Positions 24,500 through 33,068 of a stretch of DNA of 64,000 nucleotides are shown here, piece by piece. The stretch comes from Pedobacter rhizosphaerae (lineage in GTDB: Bacteria; Bacteroidota; Bacteroidia; Sphingobacteriales; Sphingobacteriaceae), in NCBI RefSeq assembly GCF_900111155.1, contig NZ_FOGG01000005.1:186001-250000 (forward strand). Reading direction: 5' to 3'. Position numbers and translations under genes: made by a program. Every line of letters starts with the position of its first letter. Position 1 is the stretch's first letter. The notes beneath the pieces are model-generated. The model saw nothing but the letters and a program-made list of their open reading frames with translations, searched no databases and was not told where the DNA came from.

Positions 24500-26524
24500 A
24501 TGATTATTAAACATCTTGCCAAATGCGGCATTATGCACTTTTTTATTGGTACATCCATATTTTGGACAGCTACACTTTTGCCTAATTTTTCCTGGGCGCA
24601 AACCGATACCACAAAGATTAATCAGCTTAAGGATGTTCAAATCAATCAATTGCGGTTAAGCAAACAACACCTTTCTCCAACGCCATTACAGGTTTTATCC
24701 GGCCTGGAACTGCAGCGTTTAAATTCTTTATCCATAGCCGATGCGGTGCGATATTTTTCTGGCGTGCAGGTTAAAGATTATGGTGGTATTGCAGGTTTAA
24801 AAACCATTAACGTGCGGAGTATGGGCAGTAATCATACCGCTGTTTTTTACGATGGTGTGCAGTTGGGAAATGCTCAAAACGGACAGGTGGATTTAGGGAA
24901 ATATACCTTAGATAATATTGACGAACTCTCTCTAACCAGCGGGCAAAGGGCAGAGCTCCTGCAACCGGCAAAGGCTTTCGCTTCGGCAAGCTCATTATTT
25001 ATTAAAACAAAAGTGCCTTCGTTTAATAATAAGCTCCAAAACTTTAGTGCTGACGTAAAGGGTGGCTCGTTTGGACTGGCGAATGTATCAGCTCTTTATG
25101 AACAAAAATTAAGAAAAAACTTAGCCTTATTCGTTAATGCCGCTTTCCTTAATGCCAATGGTAAGTATAAGTACCGTTATACAAACGGATATTACGATAC
25201 TACAGTAGTGAGAACCAATGCCGATATTTATTCTTATCGCTTAGAAGGGGGGGTACACGGAAGGGCCGGGCAAGAGGGGCAATGGTACGTTAAGGTTTAC
25301 CAGTATCAATCAGAAAGAGGTATTCCAGGGGCCATTGTTTCGAATAAATTTGATTTCAGTCAGCGTCAATGGGATGACAATATTTTTGTACAAACACACT
25401 ATGAACACAAATTAAGCAACCGATACAGCCTCTCGCTCTATGCCAAATATGCCAATGATTATACCCGTTACAATGATCCAACAATAAAATCTGACAAAGG
25501 AGCCTTAAATAACATCTATAAACAGCAGGAAATGTATTTTTCTTTTGCAAATGTTTATCGTGTTGCGGATCCGCTATATTTTTCTTTTTCTTCTGATTAT
25601 AGCTTTCAAACCTTAGATGCCAACCTTGAATATTTTGCTTATCCCAGCCGAAATACAGGTTTGTTTGTGCTAGCCGGTAAATATGTTCAAAAAAGATTCG
25701 AATTTCAAGCCAATGTCCTGGCTACGTTAATAACAGAAAAGGTTAAAACATTTTCAGCGGCGGGCAATAGGGTAGAATATACGCCAACTACGATGTTTTC
25801 CTGGCAACCTTTTCAAACACCTAATTTTAGGCTAAAGGGATTTTATAAATCGATATTTAGAATGCCCACTTTTAATGATTTGTACTACACCTTTATCGGA
25901 AATACGAACTTAAGACCAGAGTACACCAAGCAATATGATCTGGGCTTTAATTATAATACGCATGTATTAGCCGGAACGCTCAAGAATTTCTCCATTCAAA
26001 CCGATGTTTATTACAACCAGGTAAAAGATAAGATTGTAGCTGTACCTACGCTGAATTTGTTCCGGTGGACGATGCTTAATCTGGATGCGGTATCCATAAA
26101 AGGCTTGGAAACCAATATCAAAGCATTGTGGTTAATAGATAGGTTCGAGCTCATTACGAACTTAAACTACACTTTTGAAAAGGCGCTTGACGTGACCAAA
26201 ACCGGTTTCACGTACCGCAATCAAATTCCATACATTCCTGTTCACAGTGGTTCTTTTACCAGTAGCCTTGCTTATACACATTATAGCTTAAACTACAGCT
26301 TTATTTATACTGGCGAGCGCTACAGTCAAAAAGCGAATATTCCAGTAAACTACGTTAAGCCTTATTACACGCATGATGTTTCGATCAATGCAAATTTCGG
26401 CAAGCTCAAAAATTATAAAGTCACCGCAGAAATCAATAATCTTTTTAATCAGTACTACGATGTGGTACTTAACTATCCCATGCCTGGACGAAATTTCAGG
26501 TTTACCATTAGCACAAAAATTTAA
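24500..26524 (+). CDS. btuB: TonB-dependent cobalamin receptor, BtuB type
   Basis: A 674-residue outer membrane receptor placed directly under a cobalamin riboswitch. A signal peptide ends near FSWAQ. The plug spans about 40-180 (PTPLQVLSGLELQRLNSLS, then NVRSMGSNHTAVFYDGVQLG) and is followed by a 22-strand-type barrel with closing strand PMPGRNFRFTISTKI. An alternative start at 24533 (MHFFIG) is possible. It would carry B12 or other corrinoids through the outer membrane using TonB. It starts a rightward operon with three surface lipoproteins. The riboswitch makes the ligand class strong; substrate preference relative to the second receptor is unknown. Confidence 0.93.
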   Translation: MIIKHLAKCGIMHFFIGTSIFWTATLLPNFSWAQTDTTKINQLKDVQINQLRLSKQHLSPTPLQVLSGLELQRLNSLSIADAVRYFSGVQVKDYGGIAGLKTINVRSMGSNHTAVFYDGVQLGNAQNGQVDLGKYTLDNIDELSLTSGQRAELLQPAKAFASASSLFIKTKVPSFNNKLQNFSADVKGGSFGLANVSALYEQKLRKNLALFVNAAFLNANGKYKYRYTNGYYDTTVVRTNADIYSYRLEGGVHGRAGQEGQWYVKVYQYQSERGIPGAIVSNKFDFSQRQWDDNIFVQTHYEHKLSNRYSLSLYAKYANDYTRYNDPTIKSDKGALNNIYKQQEMYFSFANVYRVADPLYFSFSSDYSFQTLDANLEYFAYPSRNTGLFVLAGKYVQKRFEFQANVLATLITEKVKTFSAAGNRVEYTPTTMFSWQPFQTPNFRLKGFYKSIFRMPTFNDLYYTFIGNTNLRPEYTKQYDLGFNYNTHVLAGTLKNFSIQTDVYYNQVKDKIVAVPTLNLFRWTMLNLDAVSIKGLETNIKALWLIDRFELITNLNYTFEKALDVTKTGFTYRNQIPYIPVHSGSFTSSLAYTHYSLNYSFIYTGERYSQKANIPVNYVKPYYTHDVSINANFGKLKNYKVTAEINNLFNQYYDVVLNYPMPGRNFRFTISTKI

Positions 26525-26533
26525 CTACCAGAT

Positions 26534-27637
26534 ATGAAAAATACCAAATTTATCTTATGCCTAAGTTGTGTCGTATTAAGCATGGCTTCTTGCAGGAAAG
26601 ACGACAGCTTCATTCCTGAAGACCAGGAACAGTTACCCGCAGAACCAAGCGTGGAATTAGCAGGTTTTTACCTTTTAAATGAGGCCAATATGGGCTCTAA
26701 TAAGTCATCATTGGATTATTACGACTTCAATTCGGGTAATTATCGCAAGAATATTTACAGTCAGGCTAACCCGAATGCAACCCTGGGTCTGGGCGATGTA
26801 GGAAACGACATTAAAATTTATGGTTCGAGACTGTATGTTGTGGTAAATATGTCTGATAAGGTGGAAGTATTAGCAGCTAAAACCGCCAAACGTATCGGGC
26901 AGATTAATATTCCCAATTGCCGTTACATTACTTTTTACAAAAGCAAAGCCTACATAACCGCTTACGATGGTTACGTATCGGTAGTGGATACCGCATCCTT
27001 AAAAGAGGAAAAGCAGATTGCTGTTGGTAAACAACCCGAGGAAATGGCTATAGTAGGTACAAAGTTGTATGTAGCTAACTCTGGAGGCTATAATTATCCA
27101 AACTATGAACGTACTGTTTCAGTAATTGATTTAAACACGCTTTCCGAAACGAAGAGGATAGATGTGGCCATCAATTTACATCGCCTGAAGGCAGATCAAT
27201 ATGGCGATTTGTATGTTACTTCAAGAGGGGATTATTACAATATTCCATCTAATCTCTTTGTGATTGATACGAAGACCGATCAGGTTAAAAAGACCTTTAA
27301 CCTGGCTGCAAGTAATATTGCCATCGATAAAGACGAAGCCTATCTCTACAGTGTAGAATGGAACAATAACACAGGTTCTAATGCCATCAGCTACGCAAAA
27401 ATTAATGTAAAGGACGAAACCATTATCAGCAAGAGCTTTATTACTGATGGTACAGATCAGTCAATTGTAATCCCATATGGAATAGCGGTAAATCCTGTAA
27501 ACAGTGATGTTTATGTTACCGACGCGAAAGACTATGTAAGTCCCGGAACACTTTATTGTTTCGATAAAGCAGGAAAAAAGAAGTTCTCGGTCACTACCGG
27601 CGATATCCCTGCGCACCTTGTATTCTTAAATAAATAA
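26534..27637 (+). CDS. BtuG-like beta-propeller surface lipoprotein
   Basis: A 367-residue lipoprotein (lipobox SMASC, then RKDDSF) made of propeller blades of YncE/DUF5074 type. The opening GFYLLNEANMGSNKSSLDYYD and later units such as GVGNDIKIYG and AVGKQPEEMAIVGTKLYVAN show the repeating pattern. It resembles BtuG, the surface protein of Bacteroides that binds cobalamin with very high affinity and caps BtuB. Position right after btuB under a B12 riboswitch supports this. It begins 9 bp after the btuB stop. Confidence 0.82.
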   Translation: MKNTKFILCLSCVVLSMASCRKDDSFIPEDQEQLPAEPSVELAGFYLLNEANMGSNKSSLDYYDFNSGNYRKNIYSQANPNATLGLGDVGNDIKIYGSRLYVVVNMSDKVEVLAAKTAKRIGQINIPNCRYITFYKSKAYITAYDGYVSVVDTASLKEEKQIAVGKQPEEMAIVGTKLYVANSGGYNYPNYERTVSVIDLNTLSETKRIDVAINLHRLKADQYGDLYVTSRGDYYNIPSNLFVIDTKTDQVKKTFNLAASNIAIDKDEAYLYSVEWNNNTGSNAISYAKINVKDETIISKSFITDGTDQSIVIPYGIAVNPVNSDVYVTDAKDYVSPGTLYCFDKAGKKKFSVTTGDIPAHLVFLNK

Positions 27638-27660
27638 TCAACATATAAATAATAAAACAC

Positions 27661-28797
27661 ATGAAGAAAAGCTACCTATTGATAGTATTAAGCATTTTTA
27701 CCCTGCTATACAGTTGTAAAAAGGATGAAAAGGAGATTGCTCCTGATGTAAATTTGGCCATTAAAGCCGATGCTGTTGAGGCGAAAGTAAATGTAAAAAC
27801 TACATTTAGCGCAGGTACCAATAACGGATTACCCTTCAAACACTTATGGAAACTTGATGGAACTGTAGTAAGCGAAGCCTATAACTATGAATTTACACCC
27901 TTAAAGTCGGGCACATACATTATAGAATATACCGCTTCTAATACCGCAGGCAGTTTTACACATAAATATACCGTTACGGTCCCTGTTCCTGTAATTGAAA
28001 CATCTCCGAACAGTAGCAAGTACATCACTACGATATTCGAATATCTCCCGGCACCTGGACAGTTCATTAATGAAGGCATAGGTTCGCCTGCGGGAGCACA
28101 GAAGATTATTGGTGATGTAAGTAAAACCAGTTTGCTAACCCTGGGTGGTTTTGGCGGATATGTTGTTTTTGGGTTCGACCACTCTGTAGTGAATAATACG
28201 GGTAATGATTTAGCTATTTATGGCAATCCCATCGGTGGAAACACACAATGGGCAGAGCCAGGCATTGTAATGGTAAGTCAGGATGTTAACGGAAACGGTA
28301 AGCCCGATGATGAATGGTATGAGTTAGCTGGCAGTGAGTACAGCAATCCCTTAACAGTTAAAAACTACGAAATTACTTATGTTAACCCTAAGGGCTATGC
28401 CAATGTAGCCTGGACAGATAACCAGGGCGGTAGCGGTACCTATGACATCAATATTTACCACAAACACAATTTCTATCCTGAATTTGCTCCAGATCAGGAA
28501 AAACTTACCCTTAAGGGAACTTTGTTGCCTTCTACCTTCGGAAAAGTAGGAAGCATTTTCGTTAATACGGCATTTGATTGGGGTTATACCGATAGCTGGT
28601 CTATAGGAGATGATTACGCAACAAAGAAATATAACAGCTTCGATATTTCCTGGGCAGTAGATAAAACAGGTAAAAAAGTCGAATTGAAAACCATCGATTT
28701 CGTGAAGGTATATACCGGACAAAGAGAGAAAGGAAATTTGATCATGGGCGAAATCTCTACGGAAATTAAAGGCGCACAAGATTTAGGAATTAAATAA
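27661..28797 (+). CDS. PKD-like B12-locus surface lipoprotein
   Basis: A 378-residue lipoprotein with lipobox LLYSC followed by KKDEKE. Residues about 30-110 form an Ig/PKD-like domain (FKHLWKLDGTVVSEAYNYEF..YTASNTAGSF). The remainder is a beta-rich domain with GGFGGYVVFGFDHSV, DVNGNGKPDDEWYELAGSE (a calcium-site-like acidic run) and NIYHKHNFYPE. Proteins of this kind recur next to btuB and btuG in Bacteroidota B12 loci. It may be a B12-binding surface protein analogous to BtuH, but I cannot confirm homology by eye. Co-transcribed with the flanking genes (gaps 23 and 18 bp). Confidence 0.72.
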   Translation: MKKSYLLIVLSIFTLLYSCKKDEKEIAPDVNLAIKADAVEAKVNVKTTFSAGTNNGLPFKHLWKLDGTVVSEAYNYEFTPLKSGTYIIEYTASNTAGSFTHKYTVTVPVPVIETSPNSSKYITTIFEYLPAPGQFINEGIGSPAGAQKIIGDVSKTSLLTLGGFGGYVVFGFDHSVVNNTGNDLAIYGNPIGGNTQWAEPGIVMVSQDVNGNGKPDDEWYELAGSEYSNPLTVKNYEITYVNPKGYANVAWTDNQGGSGTYDINIYHKHNFYPEFAPDQEKLTLKGTLLPSTFGKVGSIFVNTAFDWGYTDSWSIGDDYATKKYNSFDISWAVDKTGKKVELKTIDFVKVYTGQREKGNLIMGEISTEIKGAQDLGIK

Positions 28798-28815
28798 ATA
28801 CAGAAATAATAAAAA

Positions 28816-29913
28816 ATGAGATCAGTAAACACAAAACACCTTTTAATAGCCCTTTTTATTGCCCTTTTTGCAGCTTCTTGTAAAAAAGATGCCCTGGTAG
28901 AGCCCGAAGTTGAACCTGTAGCAAAAGGAAAATTTGAGAATGGTTTTTTTATTGTCAACGAAGGTTGGTTTGGACGTGGAACGGGCGAAGTAAGCTTTTT
29001 TAATTATAGCACAGGAAAGTTAACCGATAGTATTTTCAAAAGAGAGAATGCTGGTAAAGACTTAAAACCTGAAAGTTCTACGCTTCAGTACGGTACTATT
29101 TTTAAGGATAATTTATACCTGGTAAGCAAAGTAGGCGGGCCAGTAGTAGTTGTAGATGCTTATACCCTAAAAGAAAAAGCCCGAATTGCAGCTAAAGGCG
29201 GTAACGATTGGAGAGCATTTTTAGGAATTGACGAAAACACAGGCCTATTAAGTAGTTCGAGTGGTGTTTATTTGGTTAACCTAAAAAACATGACCGCTTA
29301 TGCGAAATTAGTTGGTGCAGATGGGCAGGTTGGAGATATGATTAAATCTGGTAATTATATTTTCATGCATAGTGCAACTGATGGACTGTTAATTTACAAC
29401 GCATCAGATTATACGCTAAATAGAAAAATTAAAGGAATGACGGTAGGTTTCGCCAAAACACCAAATGGTAAAGTTTGGTATGCAGGTGCAAAATACCTTT
29501 ATCAAACAGACCCACAAACTTTAGCTAAAGATAGCGTGAGTTTAAGTTTTACCACGTACGCTTCCTGGGGAGCCTGGCATGCTGGATCAATTACAGCCTC
29601 AACCAAAGACAACATTGTTTATTTATTAAAAACAGGAAGTTTCGGTGGTGGAAGCGAAGTGTATAAATATGACGGAACAGCAGTCTCTCTAAATGCACCT
29701 TTTGCCACTAATCCAGATAAACAGATTTTTTATGGAAAAGGTATTGGTTATGATCCCAAATTAAATCAGGTGGTTATTCAAACCGTACAATCGGGATATG
29801 GCGCTAATTATGCCATCAATAATTTATATTTCTATGATACCGCTGGAGCATTGAAAAATACAGTTCCTTATGAAGGTTATCATTTTCCTGCAATAACGGT
29901 GTTTCATCAATAA
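28816..29913 (+). CDS. second BtuG-like/DUF5074 beta-propeller lipoprotein
   Basis: A 365-residue lipoprotein (lipobox FAASC, then KKDALVEPE) with the same opening as the first propeller: GFFIVNEGWFGRGTGEVSFFNY. Blades follow at roughly 40-50 residue spacing. It is a diverged paralogue of the 26534 gene rather than a recent duplicate. Two propellers with one receptor are unusual and could give different corrinoid specificities or one hetero-complex. It ends the first B12 operon; a repeat-rich gap and the second riboswitch follow. Confidence 0.78.
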   Translation: MRSVNTKHLLIALFIALFAASCKKDALVEPEVEPVAKGKFENGFFIVNEGWFGRGTGEVSFFNYSTGKLTDSIFKRENAGKDLKPESSTLQYGTIFKDNLYLVSKVGGPVVVVDAYTLKEKARIAAKGGNDWRAFLGIDENTGLLSSSSGVYLVNLKNMTAYAKLVGADGQVGDMIKSGNYIFMHSATDGLLIYNASDYTLNRKIKGMTVGFAKTPNGKVWYAGAKYLYQTDPQTLAKDSVSLSFTTYASWGAWHAGSITASTKDNIVYLLKTGSFGGGSEVYKYDGTAVSLNAPFATNPDKQIFYGKGIGYDPKLNQVVIQTVQSGYGANYAINNLYFYDTAGALKNTVPYEGYHFPAITVFHQ

Positions 29914-29929
29914 GGTTTTAATTGCCCCC

Positions 29930-29952
29930 CTGGTCCGTGGCCCACGGACCAG
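29930..29952. repeat. GGTCCGTG palindrome, copy 1
   Basis: ctggtccgtgg-c-ccacggaccag, 11-bp arms, an extragenic palindrome 17 bp after the propeller stop. Related copies occur at 30071 (left arm shortened) and 48667-48689. Confidence 0.8.
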
Positions 29953-30133
29953 TAAATTTATCCCTCTCGCAAATGCAATGATGAACAAGGAGGTTTTTTG
30001 TATTTCAACCACCCCTCCATTACACATGGCTTCACACCCCCTCCTTGAAAAAAGGAGGGGAGTTGGAGATTCCGTGGCCCACGGACCAGTAAATTTATCC
30101 CTCTCGCATATGCAATGATGAACAAGGCGGTTT
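29934..30133 (+). repeat. direct repeat flanking an inverted GC-rich element
   Basis: A ~62-bp sequence starting tccgtggcccacggaccag occurs at 29934-29995 and 30071-30133. Between the copies, 30006-30066 holds a second dispersed repeat (caccccctcctt..aaggagggg hairpin) that recurs inverted at 44998-45056. The layout suggests insertion of one element into another or duplication of the outer element. Confidence 0.75.
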
Positions 30134-30163
30134 TGCTTTATATACAAGCAAGCCTTTTTTTAT

Positions 30164-30171
30164 TACCTTTG
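30164..30171 (+). promoter_or_regulatory. -7 promoter element of the second B12 operon
   Basis: TACCTTTG, matching TAnnTTTG, sits immediately before riboswitch 2 in the same position as in leader 1. Confidence 0.55.
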
Positions 30172-30177
30172 CAGCGC

Positions 30178-30345
30178 TTTTGGTTTTCGGCTTTATAACC
30201 GGAATTAAAAGGGAATACAGTGAAAATCTGTAACTGTCCCGCAGCTGTAAGTTTCTATAACGATTTTTTTATTCTAAGGGCCACTGTATCCTAAGGGAGA
30301 TGGGAAGGTTGAAAAAATCGGAAACAAGTCAGAATACCTGCCAAT
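30178..30345 (+). ncRNA. cobalamin riboswitch 2
   Basis: Second cobalamin aptamer with ggttttcggc, ggaattaaaagggaa, ctgtcccgcagctgtaag, gccactg, gggaaggt and the B12 box agtcagaatacctgcc at 30327-30342. It is homologous to riboswitch 1 along its whole length and beyond, including the tagctttcggggattg hairpin and the ttttcgtattttcatttcc run. This indicates duplication of the entire leader. It lies about 110 bp before the second btuB start. Confidence 0.96.
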
Positions 30346-30456
30346 AGCGTATAATTTCATAGCTTTCGGGGATTGAAGCTAGGATTGAGATACTACCATT
30401 TTCGTATTTTCATTTCCTTTTCTAATCTGTTGGCTGTGGGCAAAACTCACAATCAA

Positions 30457-32319
30457 ATGAACAAAAAAAGTATTTTAGTTGCGGCAAGTCTGGGACTTAC
30501 GCAATTAATCATTAGTCAATCGGCTAGTGCACAAGACAGTCTACAACTTAAAGACGTGGTGATTTCTGCTACCAAGAACGATCAGAAGCAATCGCAAACA
30601 GGCAAGGTAGTTACCATTATTGGTAAAGAAATTTTAGACCGTAGCCATGGTAAATCTTTGCCAGAATTATTAAATGAGCAGGCAGGAATTGTAGTGTCGG
30701 GTGCTACAGGTAACCCCGGACAAAACAAATCCGTATTTTTTAGAGGTGCAGCCAGTGGTTATACGGTGGTATTGATTGACGGTATTGTACAGAATGATCC
30801 CTCAGGCAATGGCGGGGCTTTCGATTTACGTCAGTTTTCAATAGATCAGATTGATCATATCGAGATTTTAAGAGGTGGCCAGTCTACCATTTATGGCTCT
30901 GATGCAGTTGCAGGAGTAATTAATATCATTACTAAAAAAGGCGGACCAAGAGGCAATACCATTTATGGCGTAGCATCTGCAGGAAGTTACGAAAGCTACA
31001 AAGGAACCATTGGTTTAAATGGCGCTGTAGAGGGCTTTTCTTACAATGTAAACTATACCCATACTAAAACTGATGGTATTTCTGAAGCTGCAGCACCAGC
31101 TGGAAGTACAGCTGCCATGGATAAGGATGGCTTTAAGGCCGATGGTGTAAATGCTAATTTTGGCATCCAGCTGGATAAGAACTTTTCGGTTAATCCATTT
31201 TTACGCTACTTCTATGGTAATTATAAAATTGATGAAGATGCATTTGTAGACGGTTCTCTGGATAATCATTCAATTTTGAAACAATTTAGCGGAGGTTTTA
31301 ATTCCATTTATAAGTTCAATACCGGCAAAATAACGCTAAACTACAGCTATGAGAAAACATCTAACGATAGCCAGTCAAGCTTTATGGGGTTTCCTTCTAA
31401 TTACTCCAGCGAGGGAAGCATTAACATCGTAGATTTATTCTATAATCAGAAAATTAACAATAAGCTCGATTTATTATTGGGATTAGATAACAGAGATCTA
31501 AAACTCATTAGTGGAACAAATTCACCAAAAACTAACATCTTCGCAGCTTATGGCTCATTGTTTTTACACGATTTAAGCATCTTCAATTTAGAAGTAGGCG
31601 GAAGATACAACAAACACGATCAATATGGCGAAAACTATACTTATACCGTTACTCCAAGTATCAACATCATTAAAGAGGTTAAGCTTTTCGGAACGGTTTC
31701 AACGGCATTTAAGGTGCCAACATTGAGCATGTTATTTGGCCAGTTTGGTGCTAACTTGAATCTTAAACCAGAAAAGTCTCAAAATTATGAAGCAGGTGCA
31801 AGCTTTAGCTTTGCTGACGAGAAGTTTAATTTAAGGTTAGTAGCATTTAAACGCGACCTGAAGGACGCAATACTTTATGGTGCAACAGGATATGATAACG
31901 TGGCCAGTCAAAAAGATAAGGGTTTCGAAATTGAGCCATCTGTTAAATTAAACATTTTTAATTTTAATGGTTATTATGCTTATGTAGAAGGAACAAATGG
32001 AACCATTAACTATCTAATCCGCAGACCTAAGCATACCTTTGGCCTAAATGCAGGCGTTCAGGCTACAGAAAACCTATATGTAAGTGCGAATTATCGTTAT
32101 TTCGGAAAGCGTTTCGATACAAATTTCAGCACATATGCTGTCGAAGAACTACCGTCTTATAAATTGTTGAGTGCTTATGCAGAGTATGCGCTTTTCAATA
32201 AAAGAGTTAAAGTTTTCTTTGATGCAAAGAATATCCTGAACGAGAAATACAATGAATTTATTGGTTACAGCACCATGGGATTCAATTTTAACGCAGGGCT
32301 AAGTTTTAATATCAGATAA
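30457..32319 (+). CDS. btuB: second TonB-dependent cobalamin receptor, BtuB type
   Basis: A 620-residue outer membrane receptor. I chose ATG at 30457, which begins a clean signal peptide (MNKKSILVAASLGLTQ.. ending SASAQ); the longer frame from 30373 runs through the riboswitch expression platform and is not credible. A TonB-box-like LQLKDVVISATKN follows, then the plug with EILRGGQSTIYGSDAVAGVINIITKK, and a barrel ending GFNFNAGLSFNIR. It is clearly different in sequence from the first receptor despite the shared leader. The DUF6580 gene follows 37 bp later. Confidence 0.94.
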   Translation: MNKKSILVAASLGLTQLIISQSASAQDSLQLKDVVISATKNDQKQSQTGKVVTIIGKEILDRSHGKSLPELLNEQAGIVVSGATGNPGQNKSVFFRGAASGYTVVLIDGIVQNDPSGNGGAFDLRQFSIDQIDHIEILRGGQSTIYGSDAVAGVINIITKKGGPRGNTIYGVASAGSYESYKGTIGLNGAVEGFSYNVNYTHTKTDGISEAAAPAGSTAAMDKDGFKADGVNANFGIQLDKNFSVNPFLRYFYGNYKIDEDAFVDGSLDNHSILKQFSGGFNSIYKFNTGKITLNYSYEKTSNDSQSSFMGFPSNYSSEGSINIVDLFYNQKINNKLDLLLGLDNRDLKLISGTNSPKTNIFAAYGSLFLHDLSIFNLEVGGRYNKHDQYGENYTYTVTPSINIIKEVKLFGTVSTAFKVPTLSMLFGQFGANLNLKPEKSQNYEAGASFSFADEKFNLRLVAFKRDLKDAILYGATGYDNVASQKDKGFEIEPSVKLNIFNFNGYYAYVEGTNGTINYLIRRPKHTFGLNAGVQATENLYVSANYRYFGKRFDTNFSTYAVEELPSYKLLSAYAEYALFNKRVKVFFDAKNILNEKYNEFIGYSTMGFNFNAGLSFNIR

Positions 32320-32325
32320 AAAACT

Positions 32326-32333
32326 TAACTTTG
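32326..32333 (+). promoter_or_regulatory. possible internal promoter before the DUF6580 gene
   Basis: TAACTTTG matches TAnnTTTG and lies 24 bp upstream of the ATG, so the DUF6580 gene might also be transcribed without the riboswitch. Confidence 0.4.
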
Positions 32334-32356
32334 CATTACATTAAATCAACGATAAA

Positions 32357-32944
32357 ATGTCTAATTTAAGATTCAATCCGCGTAACCTAACCTTACTATT
32401 AATGATTTTGGTCATTACAGTATTTCGTTTAGTGGTTACATTCAATTCTGAAGCGCTTCAGTTTGCTAATTTTTCATCACTTGGAGCAGTAGCATTATTT
32501 GGAGGAGCCTATTTTAAAGACAATTTAAAAGCTTTCGCTTTCCCAATTCTAAGTTTACTTATTAGTGATGTGGTATTGTATACTACCATTTATAAGCAAT
32601 ATGTAGATATCTTATTGATTCAGGAGACTTACACTTATTTAGCCATCGTATTAATGGTGTTGGTGGGCAGATTGTTATTGAAAAAAGTAACTGTTGCAAA
32701 CCTATTACTTTCTACACTTGCTATCGTATTTATCCACTGGATCGTTAGCGATTTTGGATCATGGTATAAAAACCCACTGTTTACGCAAGATTTAGCAGGT
32801 TATTGGAACTGTTTGGTAAAGGCAATTCCATTTGAAATCAGATTTTTAGAAGGAACCTTGATTTATGGAGCCATCCTTTTTGGAGGTTTTGAATTGTTAA
32901 AAGTAAAATACCCAGTGCTTAAATTAAAGACACAAACCCTATAA
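32357..32944 (+). CDS. DUF6580 integral membrane protein, possible corrinoid ECF-type S component
   Basis: A 195-residue inner-membrane protein with five to six predicted TM helices. It carries the family's NFSSLGAVALFGGAYF motif near residue 40 and an aromatic WIVSDFGSWY loop near 128. It matches the Bacteroidota DUF6580 family. The small size, helix count and placement after btuB resemble substrate-binding (S) components of ECF vitamin transporters, and no BtuC permease is in the window. That transport role is inference. A very strong terminator follows. Confidence 0.78.
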   Translation: MSNLRFNPRNLTLLLMILVITVFRLVVTFNSEALQFANFSSLGAVALFGGAYFKDNLKAFAFPILSLLISDVVLYTTIYKQYVDILLIQETYTYLAIVLMVLVGRLLLKKVTVANLLLSTLAIVFIHWIVSDFGSWYKNPLFTQDLAGYWNCLVKAIPFEIRFLEGTLIYGAILFGGFELLKVKYPVLKLKTQTL

Positions 32945-32963
32945 TTTTTAAGGTTTTTTAATT

Positions 32964-33002
32964 AAATCCTCTTTTGAGCTATTCAAAAGAGGATTTTTTT
33001 TA
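32964..33002 (+). terminator. terminator of the second B12 operon
   Basis: Perfect 14-bp stem aaatcctcttttga (32964-32977) / tcaaaagaggattt (32983-32996) with loop gctat, followed by a T run. It separates DUF6580 from the BtuF-like gene. Confidence 0.95.
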
Positions 33003-33068
33003 TCTTAGTATTTCGCGTTAAAAGGGTTTGCAGAGATGTAAATTCCTTACGCGTTTAAATTATTTTCG

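Noticed and set aside
28351..28779. 142-residue reverse-strand frame
   Set aside because: Shadow of the PKD lipoprotein gene; composition is Cys/Phe/Ile-rich and without start context.
30373..30456. N-terminal extension of the second btuB
   Set aside because: It runs through the riboswitch platform and would precede a perfect signal peptide.
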